64,000 bases of DNA from Streptomyces sp. NBC_01275 (GTDB taxonomy: Bacteria; Actinomycetota; Actinomycetes; Streptomycetales; Streptomycetaceae), in assembly GCF_026340655.1 (NCBI RefSeq), contig NZ_JAPEOZ010000001.1, forward strand, positions 1,054,001 through 1,118,000, given 5' to 3'. This document shows positions 46,552 through 54,502 of this stretch, in pieces. The notes under the pieces were generated by a model, which was not told where the DNA came from, did no database searches, and was given only the letters and a program-made list of their open reading frames with translations. Numbering within the stretch: the first letter of the stretch is position 1; each line of letters starts with the position of its first letter. Position numbers and translations under genes: made by a program.

Positions 46552-47400
46552 TCAGCCCTTGAGTGCGCCCGACATGAACCCCCGTACGTAGTGGCGTTGC
46601 AGCAGCAGGAAGAGGAGGAGGCAGGGCACGGCGAGGACCACCACGCCCGCCTCGGTGGCGCCGTAGTCCACGGCGCCCATGCTCTGCTGCCGCAGGTTGG
46701 CGACGGCCAGCGGCAGGGGCGCCTTCTCGCTGTCCGAGATGAGGATCAGGGGGGCGACGAAGTCGTTCCAGGCGGCGAGGAAGGCGAAGAGCCCGACGGT
46801 GATCAGCCCGGGTCGCACCGCCGGGAGGAGGATTCTGCGCAGCGCGCCCGCCGTGCCGCAGCCGTCGACGAGCGCCGACTCCTCGAGTTCGCGCGGCACC
46901 GCCTCGAAGGAGATCCGCATCATGAAGGTGGCGAACGGCAGTTGGAACATGGCCAGGACGAGACTCAGCCCGATCAGCGAGTTCTGGAGGTGGAGCCTGC
47001 CGAGCAGCACGTAGAGCGGGATGAGGAGTGTGGCGTAGGGGACCATGAGGATGGCCAGCGTCAGCAGGAACAGCAGGTTCTTGCCAGGGAACTCGAAGCG
47101 GGCGAAGGCGTAGCCGCCCAGCAGCGACACCCCGAGCGTCAGGGCGACGGTGAGCGCCGAGACGACGGTGCTGTTGAGGAGGTACCGCCACAGGCCCGCG
47201 TCGTAGTCGAGCAGTGTGCGGTAGTTGCCGAGGCCGTAGCCGGACTCCTGGGCGGTGCCGGGCTGTTCGCTGACCGAGGCCCAGGTGTTCCACACCAGGG
47301 GGAACAGGAAGATGACGGCCAGACCTCCGGCGACGACGTAGTAGGGCGTCCGGCCGAGGGCGCGGGTGAGCACCGGTGTCTCCTTTGGCGAGGTGGTCAT
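46552..47400 (-). CDS. ABC transporter permease, sugar (MalG type)
   Basis: A 282-residue permease with six transmembrane segments and the EAA loop L-E-E-S-A-L-V-D-G-C-G-T-A-G-A-L. The start ATG 47400 overlaps the TGA of the upstream permease (ATGA), so translation is coupled. The frame stays open back to 49611 across the other transporter genes, but that is shadow coding. Partner of the next entry; energised by a remote ATPase, presumably MsiK. Confidence 0.93.
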   Translation of the reverse strand: MTTSPKETPVLTRALGRTPYYVVAGGLAVIFLFPLVWNTWASVSEQPGTAQESGYGLGNYRTLLDYDAGLWRYLLNSTVVSALTVALTLGVSLLGGYAFARFEFPGKNLLFLLTLAILMVPYATLLIPLYVLLGRLHLQNSLIGLSLVLAMFQLPFATFMMRISFEAVPRELEESALVDGCGTAGALRRILLPAVRPGLITVGLFAFLAAWNDFVAPLILISDSEKAPLPLAVANLRQQSMGAVDYGATEAGVVVLAVPCLLLFLLLQRHYVRGFMSGALKG

Positions 47401-48359
47401 GACTCGTCGGCGTGGCGCAGACCGCGGAACTGCAGGACGTTGAGCAGCAGCAGCGCGCCCAGCACGATGATCGAGAGGGCCGCCGCGGTGCCGAGGTCGA
47501 GGCGCTGGAAGGCTTCCCGGTAGATCAACTGCACGACGGTCACCGTGCTGTTGTCCGGCCCGCCCTTGGTGAGGATGAAGAACTGGTCGAAGGCGAGCAG
47601 CGATCCGGTGACGCTGAGCAGCAGGGACAGGGCGAGGGAGGGCCGTAGCAACGGCAGGGTGATGCCGCGGAAGATCTGGCCGCGCCCGGCGCCGTCCATC
47701 CGTGCCGCCTCGTACAGCTCGTGGGGGATGCGCTGGAGGCCCACGAGCAGGATCAGCATGTAGAAGCCGGCGAACTTCCAGACGACGAGGAAGACCGTCG
47801 ACAGCAGGGCGGAGGTCGGCGTGCCGAGGAAGGACACCGGCTCGTCGACGATCCCGAGCCTTTCCGGGATCGTGCCGAGCGGCCCGGTGGTGGGGCTGTA
47901 CAGGCCCCAGAAGAGGAGCGAGGCGGAGGCCAGTCCGAGCGCGCCGGGCAGGAAGTAGACCGTGCGGAAGAAGCCCGCGCCGGGGCGGGACTCCTGGACC
48001 AGCAGGGCGAGGAGGAGCGCGAGGCCGAGGAGGACGACCGTGACGATCGCGGTGTAGAGGAGGGTGAAGCGGAGCGCGGGCCAGAACAGGGCGCTGTCGG
48101 TGACGTCGGTGTAGTTCTCCGGGGCGTTGCCGCCCCGGTCTCCCGCGAGCAGCGGCCAGTCGCTGAGGGACATCTGTCCGACGAGCAGCAGGGGCAGCAG
48201 GAAGAAGACGGTGACGAACACGGCTGTCGGGGCGGCGTAGCCGAGCCCTTGGACCCTGCGGGACCGCCACCGGGACGCGGTGGCCCGGGCCGGGCGGACC
48301 CGGCGTTCGGTCCGGGTCCGGGGTTCGGCCGCCGCCGGGTCGGCTTCCTTCACCTGCAT
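47397..48359 (-). CDS. ABC transporter permease, sugar (MalF type)
   Basis: A 320-residue permease with a basic N-terminal tail, six hydrophobic helices and the EAA loop Y-E-A-A-R-M-D-G-A-G-R-G-Q-I-F-R. It lies 114 bp after the binding-protein gene on the same strand. The ribosome site GGCAGAGGAG (48361-48370) precedes ATG 48359. Confidence 0.93.
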   Translation of the reverse strand: MQVKEADPAAAEPRTRTERRVRPARATASRWRSRRVQGLGYAAPTAVFVTVFFLLPLLLVGQMSLSDWPLLAGDRGGNAPENYTDVTDSALFWPALRFTLLYTAIVTVVLLGLALLLALLVQESRPGAGFFRTVYFLPGALGLASASLLFWGLYSPTTGPLGTIPERLGIVDEPVSFLGTPTSALLSTVFLVVWKFAGFYMLILLVGLQRIPHELYEAARMDGAGRGQIFRGITLPLLRPSLALSLLLSVTGSLLAFDQFFILTKGGPDNSTVTVVQLIYREAFQRLDLGTAAALSIIVLGALLLLNVLQFRGLRHADES

Positions 48360-48473
48360 GGCTCTCCTCTGCCGTTGCCGGGTGACGTAGGAGGGGGTGC
48401 CGGAGAGTGGGGCGTGCGGAGGGGGAGTGCAACAGGGGGTGCGGAAGGGGGCGTACGGAGGGGGACGTGCCGG

Positions 48474-49790
48474 TCAGTCGGAGAGGGAAGCGGTGACCGC
48501 CTTGTTGTCCTTGTCCACGGACGTCCCGTCGCCGAACACGGCGTCGCGCATCAGGCTCAGCCACGGCCCGTTGGGGTCGTTGAAGGTCTGGCCGAACTTC
48601 AGCGCGTAGGGGGTGCGTCCGTGCGCCACCAGCTGGTTGACGGTGACCAGCCGTGGGTCGGCGTCGGAGTACTTGTTGGAGGCGAGGTCGGTGCGCGCCA
48701 CCACGTCCTTGTGCGCGGCGACCACGTCGACCTGCGCCTCCTCGCCCAGGGACCAGGCGAGGAAGTTCCAGGCCTGGTCGGCCGACTTGCTGGTGGCGGA
48801 GACCCCGATGGCGTCGCCGCCGACGAAGGTGGACTCGCCGCCGTCGGGTCCGGGGATGGGCGCGACTCCGAGGTCGAGGTCCTTGGGCATCAGCCCCAGG
48901 GTGGTCGACGGCATCGGCATGACACCGACCTTCCCCTTGGGGAAGACCCCGGTCCAGGTCGCGCCCGTCTCGTCGCGTGCGCCGGGGGCGACGATGTCGT
49001 CCCGCACCCACCCCCGGTACGTCTCGTAGACCTTCTTCGCGGTGTCGGAGGAGAGCCGGGCCTCGGTTCCCTCCTCGTTCAGGACCTCCTCGCCCCCGGC
49101 CCAGATGGACGGCCACCAGGTGAAGACACCGCATCCACCGCAGTTTCCGCCGAAGAAGGTGCCGTCGACGCCGCCGCCCAGCGCGTCCACGGCCCGCGCC
49201 TGCCGGTCCCACTCGCGCAGGCTGGCGGGCGGCTTCTCGGGGTCGAGCTTCGCCCGCCGGTAGAGCTCCTTGTTGTAGAAGAGCACCGACAGATCGAGGG
49301 TGTGCGGCACGACGTACTTCCTGCCCTCGTACGTGCCGGCCTTGATGTGCGACTGGGCGAGGTACTTGGCGAAGGGCAGGGCGTCGATGCGGGAGGTGAG
49401 GTCGGCGAAGAGCCCGCTGGAGGTGTAGTTCGGCACGAACACCACGTCCGAGGCGAACAGGTCGGGCAGATCGCGGGAGCCGGCGGCCGCACCGATCTTG
49501 GCCTGGTAGTCGTCGGTGGGGATGACGGTGAGCTCGACCTTGTTCTCGTGGCTCGCGTTGTACGCCTTCACCAGGGCCTCGCTCTGCGGCCGGGTGGCCG
49601 CGCGCGTCCACATCGTCAGCGTGGCGCCGTCGTCGACGCCCTTGGCATCCGCCGCGCCCCCTCCGCCCCCACTGCCCGAGCCGCCCTCTCCCGAGCCGCA
49701 GGCCGTGACCAGGCTCGCGGCGGCGAGGAGCGCGATGGCGCCGGTAACGAGCCTGTGCAGCTGTCCACGTGGTCCGGTCGTGCTCCTCAT
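48474..49790 (-). CDS. ABC transporter sugar-binding lipoprotein
   Basis: A 438-residue solute-binding protein; lipobox V-T-A-C with Cys31, then a Gly/Ser-rich tether. The mature domain has L-T-M-W-T-R-A and D-Y-Q-A-K-I-G-A-A-A, with P-D-L-F-A-S-D typical of CUT1 binders. Unusual is F-F-G-G-N-C-G-G-C-G, two Cys close together that could form a disulfide near the ligand cleft. It is the first gene of the transporter-GH127 operon and is transcribed from the promoter at 49833-49861, divergent from the LacI gene. The ligand is inferred to be an arabinose oligosaccharide because of GH127 downstream and two secreted arabinan-type enzymes opposite. Confidence 0.92.
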   Translation of the reverse strand: MRSTTGPRGQLHRLVTGAIALLAAASLVTACGSGEGGSGSGGGGGAADAKGVDDGATLTMWTRAATRPQSEALVKAYNASHENKVELTVIPTDDYQAKIGAAAGSRDLPDLFASDVVFVPNYTSSGLFADLTSRIDALPFAKYLAQSHIKAGTYEGRKYVVPHTLDLSVLFYNKELYRRAKLDPEKPPASLREWDRQARAVDALGGGVDGTFFGGNCGGCGVFTWWPSIWAGGEEVLNEEGTEARLSSDTAKKVYETYRGWVRDDIVAPGARDETGATWTGVFPKGKVGVMPMPSTTLGLMPKDLDLGVAPIPGPDGGESTFVGGDAIGVSATSKSADQAWNFLAWSLGEEAQVDVVAAHKDVVARTDLASNKYSDADPRLVTVNQLVAHGRTPYALKFGQTFNDPNGPWLSLMRDAVFGDGTSVDKDNKAVTASLSD

Positions 49791-49823
49791 GACGATCCCC
49801 CTCGACAGAAACGAACCGAAAAG

Positions 49824-49861
49824 GCTTTCTGAAAGCTAGGACCCGACTGATGGGCCGTCAA
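49824..49861 (-). promoter_or_regulatory. Promoter of the transporter-GH127 operon with overlapping LacI-type operator
   Basis: Reading the minus strand, TTGACG (49861-49856) is followed 17 bases later by TAGCTT (49838-49833), a good sigma70-type promoter. A perfect palindrome GCTTTC-T-GAAAGC (49824-49836) covers the -10 box and the expected start point, so a bound repressor would block initiation. Divergent LacI gene starts at 49982. Confidence 0.7.
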
Positions 49862-49981
49862 TCCCCCTGCCGTAAGCGGTTACGAAGGGTCCGCCGAAAC
49901 TGTGAAAACCGTCTGGACACGTCCCGGCCGAAACAACTCGCGTACCGTTTACCCACGCGCCGCGAGACAGGAGAACCATCC

Positions 49982-51010
49982 ATGACACCGGCTGCCGGCC
50001 CCTCTCGTCCGCATCCCGCCACGCTGAGCGACGTCGCCCGGCTGGCGGGCGTGTCCCTCGCCACCGCGTCCAAGGCCCTCAACGGCCGCAGCCAGGTGCG
50101 CGCCGAGACCCGGGAGCGGGTCGTCGAGGCGGCCGAGCGGCTGTCGTTCCGGCCCAACCAGCTGGCCCGTGGCCTGCTCGCCGGGCGGACGGGCACGGTC
50201 GGGCTGCTCACCAGCGACCTGGAGGGCCGGTTCGGCATCCCGATCCTCATGGGCGCCGAGGACGCCTTCGGCGCGGGCGAGGTAGCGGTCTTCCTCTGCG
50301 ACGCGCGCGGGGACGCGATCCGCGAGCAGCACCATGTCCGGGCGCTGCTCGGGCGCCGGGTCGACGGCCTGATCGTGGTGGGCAGCCGGACCGATCCCCG
50401 CCCGTCCCTGGGCCGTGAGCTGCCCGTTCCCGTGGTCTACGCGTACGCGCCGTCGGACGATCCGGAGGATCTGTCCATCGTCCCGGACAGCGTCGACGCC
50501 GGCCGGATCGCCGTGGAGCACCTGCTGGCCTGCGGCCGGACCCGGATCGCGCACATCACCGGCGACACCGGTTACGCGGCGGCGCACGACCGGGCGCGGG
50601 GGGCCCTGGCCGCGCTCGTCGCCGCGGGTCTCGCCCCGGTCGGCGAACCCCGGTTCGGGGCCTGGTCGGAGGGCTGGGGGCGGGCCGCGACGGCGCTGCT
50701 GCTGGACCGGCATCCGGAGGTCGACGCCGTGCTGTGCGGCAGCGACCAGATCGCCCGCGGGGTCATGGACGTCCTGCGGGAGCGCGGCCGTCGGGTGCCG
50801 GAGGACATCTCCGTCATCGGCTTCGACAACTGGCAGGTCCTGACGACGGATTCCCGCCCGCCCCTGACCAGCGTCGACATGAACCTGGAGCAGGTCGGCC
50901 GGGCGGCCGCGCACGCCCTGTTCGGCGCGATCGCCGGGGCGCGGCGCTCGGGCGTGGAGACCCTGCCCTGCCGGGTGGTGATCAGGGGGTCGACGGCGCC
51001 GCTGTCCTGA
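49982..51010 (+). CDS. LacI-family regulator of the arabinose-polymer island
   Basis: A 342-residue repressor with helix-turn-helix T-L-S-D-V-A-R-L-A-G-V-S-L-A-T-A-S-K-A-L-N-G and a sugar-binding core (V-G-L-L-T-S-D-L-E-G-R-F-G, then S-V-I-G-F-D-N-W). GACAGGAGA lies 8 bases before ATG 49982; the open frame upstream to 49850 reads as spacer. It stands between the two divergent hydrolase/transport units and should control both through the inverted repeats at 49824-49836 and near 51080-51100. Confidence 0.92.
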   Translation: MTPAAGPSRPHPATLSDVARLAGVSLATASKALNGRSQVRAETRERVVEAAERLSFRPNQLARGLLAGRTGTVGLLTSDLEGRFGIPILMGAEDAFGAGEVAVFLCDARGDAIREQHHVRALLGRRVDGLIVVGSRTDPRPSLGRELPVPVVYAYAPSDDPEDLSIVPDSVDAGRIAVEHLLACGRTRIAHITGDTGYAAAHDRARGALAALVAAGLAPVGEPRFGAWSEGWGRAATALLLDRHPEVDAVLCGSDQIARGVMDVLRERGRRVPEDISVIGFDNWQVLTTDSRPPLTSVDMNLEQVGRAAAHALFGAIAGARRSGVETLPCRVVIRGSTAPLS

Positions 51011-51047
51011 ACCGGCCTGCCGTGAACTGGGGCCTCAGACTTCTCTC

Positions 51048-51103
51048 TTGACACCTCATCAGCTCGCTCCTACGTTGCGAAAACCTTTTAGGCAGTTTTC
51101 CGC
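51048..51103 (+). promoter_or_regulatory. Promoter of the secreted hydrolase pair with adjacent repeat
   Basis: TTGACA (51048-51053) and TACGTT (51071-51076) are separated by 17 bases. Directly after the -10 box comes an imperfect element containing GCGAAAACCTTTT and TTTTCCGC (51077-51103), with arms GAAAA/TTTTC, where a repressor would overlap the start point. The layout mirrors the divergent transporter promoter. Confidence 0.65.
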
Positions 51104-51211
51104 ACCCCCTCCGCACCCCCCTCCGCGCACCCCTTCTGCACTTCCCCTCGCACTCCTCTTCCGCACTCCCCGGCTCATGACCGCTGTCGTCAACCGGACA
51201 GGGAGCATCCG

Positions 51212-54200
51212 ATGAGAAGACCGCACTCCTCACGGGCCAGACACCGACGCACGAGATGCCTCCTCGTCGCCCTGCTGCTCAGCGCCTGTTCCGTCCTCAC
51301 CGCCACTCCGGCGCACGCCGCGCAGACGATCGGATTCCCCGCCTTCTCCGGGCCGACGATCCCGGCCCCGCCCGTCGCCTACACGCCAGGCGACATGATG
51401 CGGACCATCTACGACGCGGAAAGCTCCGGCACCGATTTCTGGATGGACCGGCTGCTGGCCCGCACCGGCGACGACCCGGCCGGACCCTGGCTGATGAGCC
51501 GGGGGCGCGCGGTCTTCATGAAGACCCACGACCCGGCGGTGCTCGGCTTCGGCGGCCATGTCGCCTACTGGGAGAGCGTCACCGACAACAACGCCTACAC
51601 CGTCGCCCTCTCCCCCGGCGCCTTCACCGAGCAGGTCGCCCAGCGCCGGCAGACGCCCAGCCACTGGAAGAGCGTGCACACCAGCGGCTCCGTCACGGTC
51701 GACCAGACCAAGTTCATCACCGACAACAACGTCGCCGTGACCAATCTGTCGATCAAGAACAACGGCACGGCCGCCACCACACTTCAGTTACGGGCGACCT
51801 CCCCGTACGCCACCGCGGGCACCGGCAGTGAGCTGACCGGGCAGGTGAACGCCTACAACAACCTCACCACGATCCAGACACGGCTCACCGGCGACGGTTT
51901 CGCCGTGTCAGGCGGCGGGCTCAACCGGTCCGTGACGATCGCGGCCGGCGCCACGGTGACCGCAAAGCTGGTGATGGGCTTCGTCACCAGCGAGATCCCC
52001 GAGTCGCTCACCGACTACACCGCCTACGCCGGTTACTCCAACGCGACCGCTTTCGCCACCCACGTCAGGGCCTACAACCTGTGGTGGGCGCAGAACGTGC
52101 CCTACATCGACGTACCGGAACCGGCGATCAAGAAGAGCGTCTACTACCGCTGGTGGCTGATGCGCTTCAACAGCCTCGACGCCGACATCCCCGGGCAGAC
52201 CTACCAGTTCCCGACCTCCACCGAGGGCGTCCTCGGCTACAACAACGCGATCGCGCTGACGCAGCCCATGCACATCGACGACCTCAAGTACCTGCGCAAC
52301 CCGGCCTACGCCTACGGGGACTGGCTCAACGTCGGCCAGGTCTCCAAGGGCGGCCGTTTCCTCGACAATCCGGGCGACCCGGAGAACTGGTCCAACAGCT
52401 ACACCCAGTACATCGCCGAGGCGGCGTGGAAGAGCTACCAGATCCACGGCGGCCAGCCGGCCATCGCCGGCAACCTGGCCCACTACGCCGAGGGCGACGT
52501 CAAAGGTCAACTGGCCTACTACGACCATGACGACAACAAGCTCATCGAGTACGACTGGGGCGCGCTGACCGGCAACGACGCCGACGCGGTCTCCTTCCAC
52601 TGGAAGTCCGGGAACATGGACCGCGCCGAGTCCGCCTACCAGTACAGCGGCGCGCTCGCCGCCGCGCAGGCCTACGAGGCGACCGGCAACACGGCCAAGG
52701 CCACCGAGATGCGCACGCTGGCGACGCAGATCAAGGACGCCATCGTCAACGTGCTGTGGAACCCGGGCCGGCAGTTGTTCGAGCACCGGCTGAAGTCGAC
52801 CAACGAGTGGGTGCCCTGGAAGGAGATCAACAACTACTACCCGTTCTCGGTCGGCGCGGTGCCCGACACCGCGACGTACAAGCAGGCCCTGCGGCTGTTC
52901 GACGACCCGGCCCAGTACCCCGTCTTCCCCTTCTACACCGCCAACCAGGTCGACAAGCAGGCGGCGGCCGACGCCGGGAGCCCGGGCTCCAACAACTTCT
53001 CCACCATCAACTCCACGGTGCAGTTCCGGCTGTACTCCTCGGTGCTGCGCAACTACCCCAACTCCTGGATGAACGCGACCGATTACAAGAAGCTGCTCTA
53101 CTGGAACGCCTGGGCGCAGTACGTCGGCGGCAACACGCAGTGGCCGGACGCCAACGAGTTCTGGGCCGACTGGAACGGCACGGGAATCGACTACCGCTCC
53201 TGGATCCACCACAACATCCTGGGCAGCAGCAACTGGACGGTGATCGAGGACGTCGCCGGTCTGCGGCCCCGCAACGACGCCAAGGTGGAGCTGTCGCCGA
53301 TCGACATCGGCTGGGACCACTTCACCGTCAACAACCTCCGTTACCGCAACGCCGACCTGTCCATCGTCTGGGACGACCCGGCCGACGGCGTGGTGCGCTA
53401 TCCCGGCGTCCCGGAGGGCTACTCGATCTACGTCAACGGCAGCCGGGCCGCCACCGTCAGCTCGCTGGTGCCCTTCACCTGGGACCCGGCCACCGGTGAG
53501 GTGACGACGAGCGGCACGGTCGGCTACCACACGGCCGTCCCCGGTCTCCAGGCCCCGAACCAGGTGGTCCAGGACAGCCCCCGTCTGGTCGACATGTTCG
53601 CCAAGGCCGGCGTCGACCTGACCGGCGACCCGGCCGACCTCGCCGCCGGGGCGACCGCGTCCGCCTCTTACACCGGTTCCGGCAGCAACGTCTCCGGCGC
53701 GGTCGACGGATATCCCACCAACGAGCCGTTCTGGGGCGCGGGCGGCTCCGCCAACAGCCAGGACTGGTACGAGCTGAACCTCGGCACAGCCCGCACGCTC
53801 AACGAGGTCCGGCTGTACTTCAAGGACAGCCGCCCGGCGAGTGCCGCCTATCGGGCGCCGTCCGCGTACACCATCCAGTACCACAACGGCAGTTCATGGG
53901 TCGACGTGCCCGGCCAGACGAAGAGTCCGGCCGTCCCGCGCGCCAACTACAACCTGGTGAGGTTCCCGGCGGTCACCGCCCAGCGCGTACGGGTCCTGGC
54001 CACCAATGCCTCCGGGGCGAAGACCGGCCTGACCGAGGTGAAGGTCTACAACCGGGGCGGGGTCCAGCCACCTGCCAACCAGGCGACCTCCGCGACCGCT
54101 TCGGCCTCGTACACCTCGCCTTGGGAGAGCGTCACCGCCGTCAACGACGGTGTCGACCCGCCCTCCTCCAACGACACCGTGAACCCGCGCTGGGGCACCT

Positions 54201-54502
54201 GGCCACAGACCGGCCAGCAGTGGGCCGAGCTGACCTGGCCCGCCGCGAAGACCCTGAACAAGGCCGACGTGTACTTCTTCGACGACGACCAGGGCATCGA
54301 CATGCCCGCGTCCTGGAAGCTGCAGTACTGGAACGGCAGCGCCTACGCCGACGTACCCGGCGCGAGCGGTTACCCACTGGCGAAGAACCAGTACAACACC
54401 GTCACCTTCACCGCCACGAGCACCACACGACTACGGGTGCTGCTCACCGGCAACGGCACCAACTCCGTCGGCCTCCTCGAAGCGAAGGTGTACAGCCCGT
54501 GA
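51212..54502 (+). CDS. Secreted (alpha/alpha)6 glycoside hydrolase with two F5/8-type carbohydrate-binding domains
   Basis: A 1096-residue exported enzyme. The signal peptide ends T-P-A-H-A-A. The N-terminal 180-residue beta-sandwich and following helical barrel (Y-Y-R-W-W-L-M-R-F-N, G-D-W-L-N, W-K-S-G-N-M-D-R-A-E-S-A-Y-Q-Y-S, W-P-D-A-N-E-F-W-A-D-W-N) resemble the MGH1-like glycoside hydrolase fold. Two discoidin/CBM32-like modules follow, at about residues 810-945 (A-T-A-S-A-S-Y-T-G) and 955-1095 (A-T-A-S-A-S-Y-T-S). Position beside GH43 and GH127 suggests action on an arabinose-containing polymer. Leu193 is encoded by TTA (51788-51790), the only in-frame TTA noticed in the window, so translation should depend on the bldA tRNA. 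Family number and linkage are not assigned. Confidence 0.85.
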   Translation: MRRPHSSRARHRRTRCLLVALLLSACSVLTATPAHAAQTIGFPAFSGPTIPAPPVAYTPGDMMRTIYDAESSGTDFWMDRLLARTGDDPAGPWLMSRGRAVFMKTHDPAVLGFGGHVAYWESVTDNNAYTVALSPGAFTEQVAQRRQTPSHWKSVHTSGSVTVDQTKFITDNNVAVTNLSIKNNGTAATTLQLRATSPYATAGTGSELTGQVNAYNNLTTIQTRLTGDGFAVSGGGLNRSVTIAAGATVTAKLVMGFVTSEIPESLTDYTAYAGYSNATAFATHVRAYNLWWAQNVPYIDVPEPAIKKSVYYRWWLMRFNSLDADIPGQTYQFPTSTEGVLGYNNAIALTQPMHIDDLKYLRNPAYAYGDWLNVGQVSKGGRFLDNPGDPENWSNSYTQYIAEAAWKSYQIHGGQPAIAGNLAHYAEGDVKGQLAYYDHDDNKLIEYDWGALTGNDADAVSFHWKSGNMDRAESAYQYSGALAAAQAYEATGNTAKATEMRTLATQIKDAIVNVLWNPGRQLFEHRLKSTNEWVPWKEINNYYPFSVGAVPDTATYKQALRLFDDPAQYPVFPFYTANQVDKQAAADAGSPGSNNFSTINSTVQFRLYSSVLRNYPNSWMNATDYKKLLYWNAWAQYVGGNTQWPDANEFWADWNGTGIDYRSWIHHNILGSSNWTVIEDVAGLRPRNDAKVELSPIDIGWDHFTVNNLRYRNADLSIVWDDPADGVVRYPGVPEGYSIYVNGSRAATVSSLVPFTWDPATGEVTTSGTVGYHTAVPGLQAPNQVVQDSPRLVDMFAKAGVDLTGDPADLAAGATASASYTGSGSNVSGAVDGYPTNEPFWGAGGSANSQDWYELNLGTARTLNEVRLYFKDSRPASAAYRAPSAYTIQYHNGSSWVDVPGQTKSPAVPRANYNLVRFPAVTAQRVRVLATNASGAKTGLTEVKVYNRGGVQPPANQATSATASASYTSPWESVTAVNDGVDPPSSNDTVNPRWGTWPQTGQQWAELTWPAAKTLNKADVYFFDDDQGIDMPASWKLQYWNGSAYADVPGASGYPLAKNQYNTVTFTATSTTRLRVLLTGNGTNSVGLLEAKVYSP

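Noticed and set aside
46552..49611. A very long minus-strand open frame of over 1000 codons
   Set aside because: Only its last 282 codons are a real gene (MalG permease from 47400). The rest is a shadow of the binding-protein and MalF genes in another frame, with Arg/Pro/Gly-rich nonsense.
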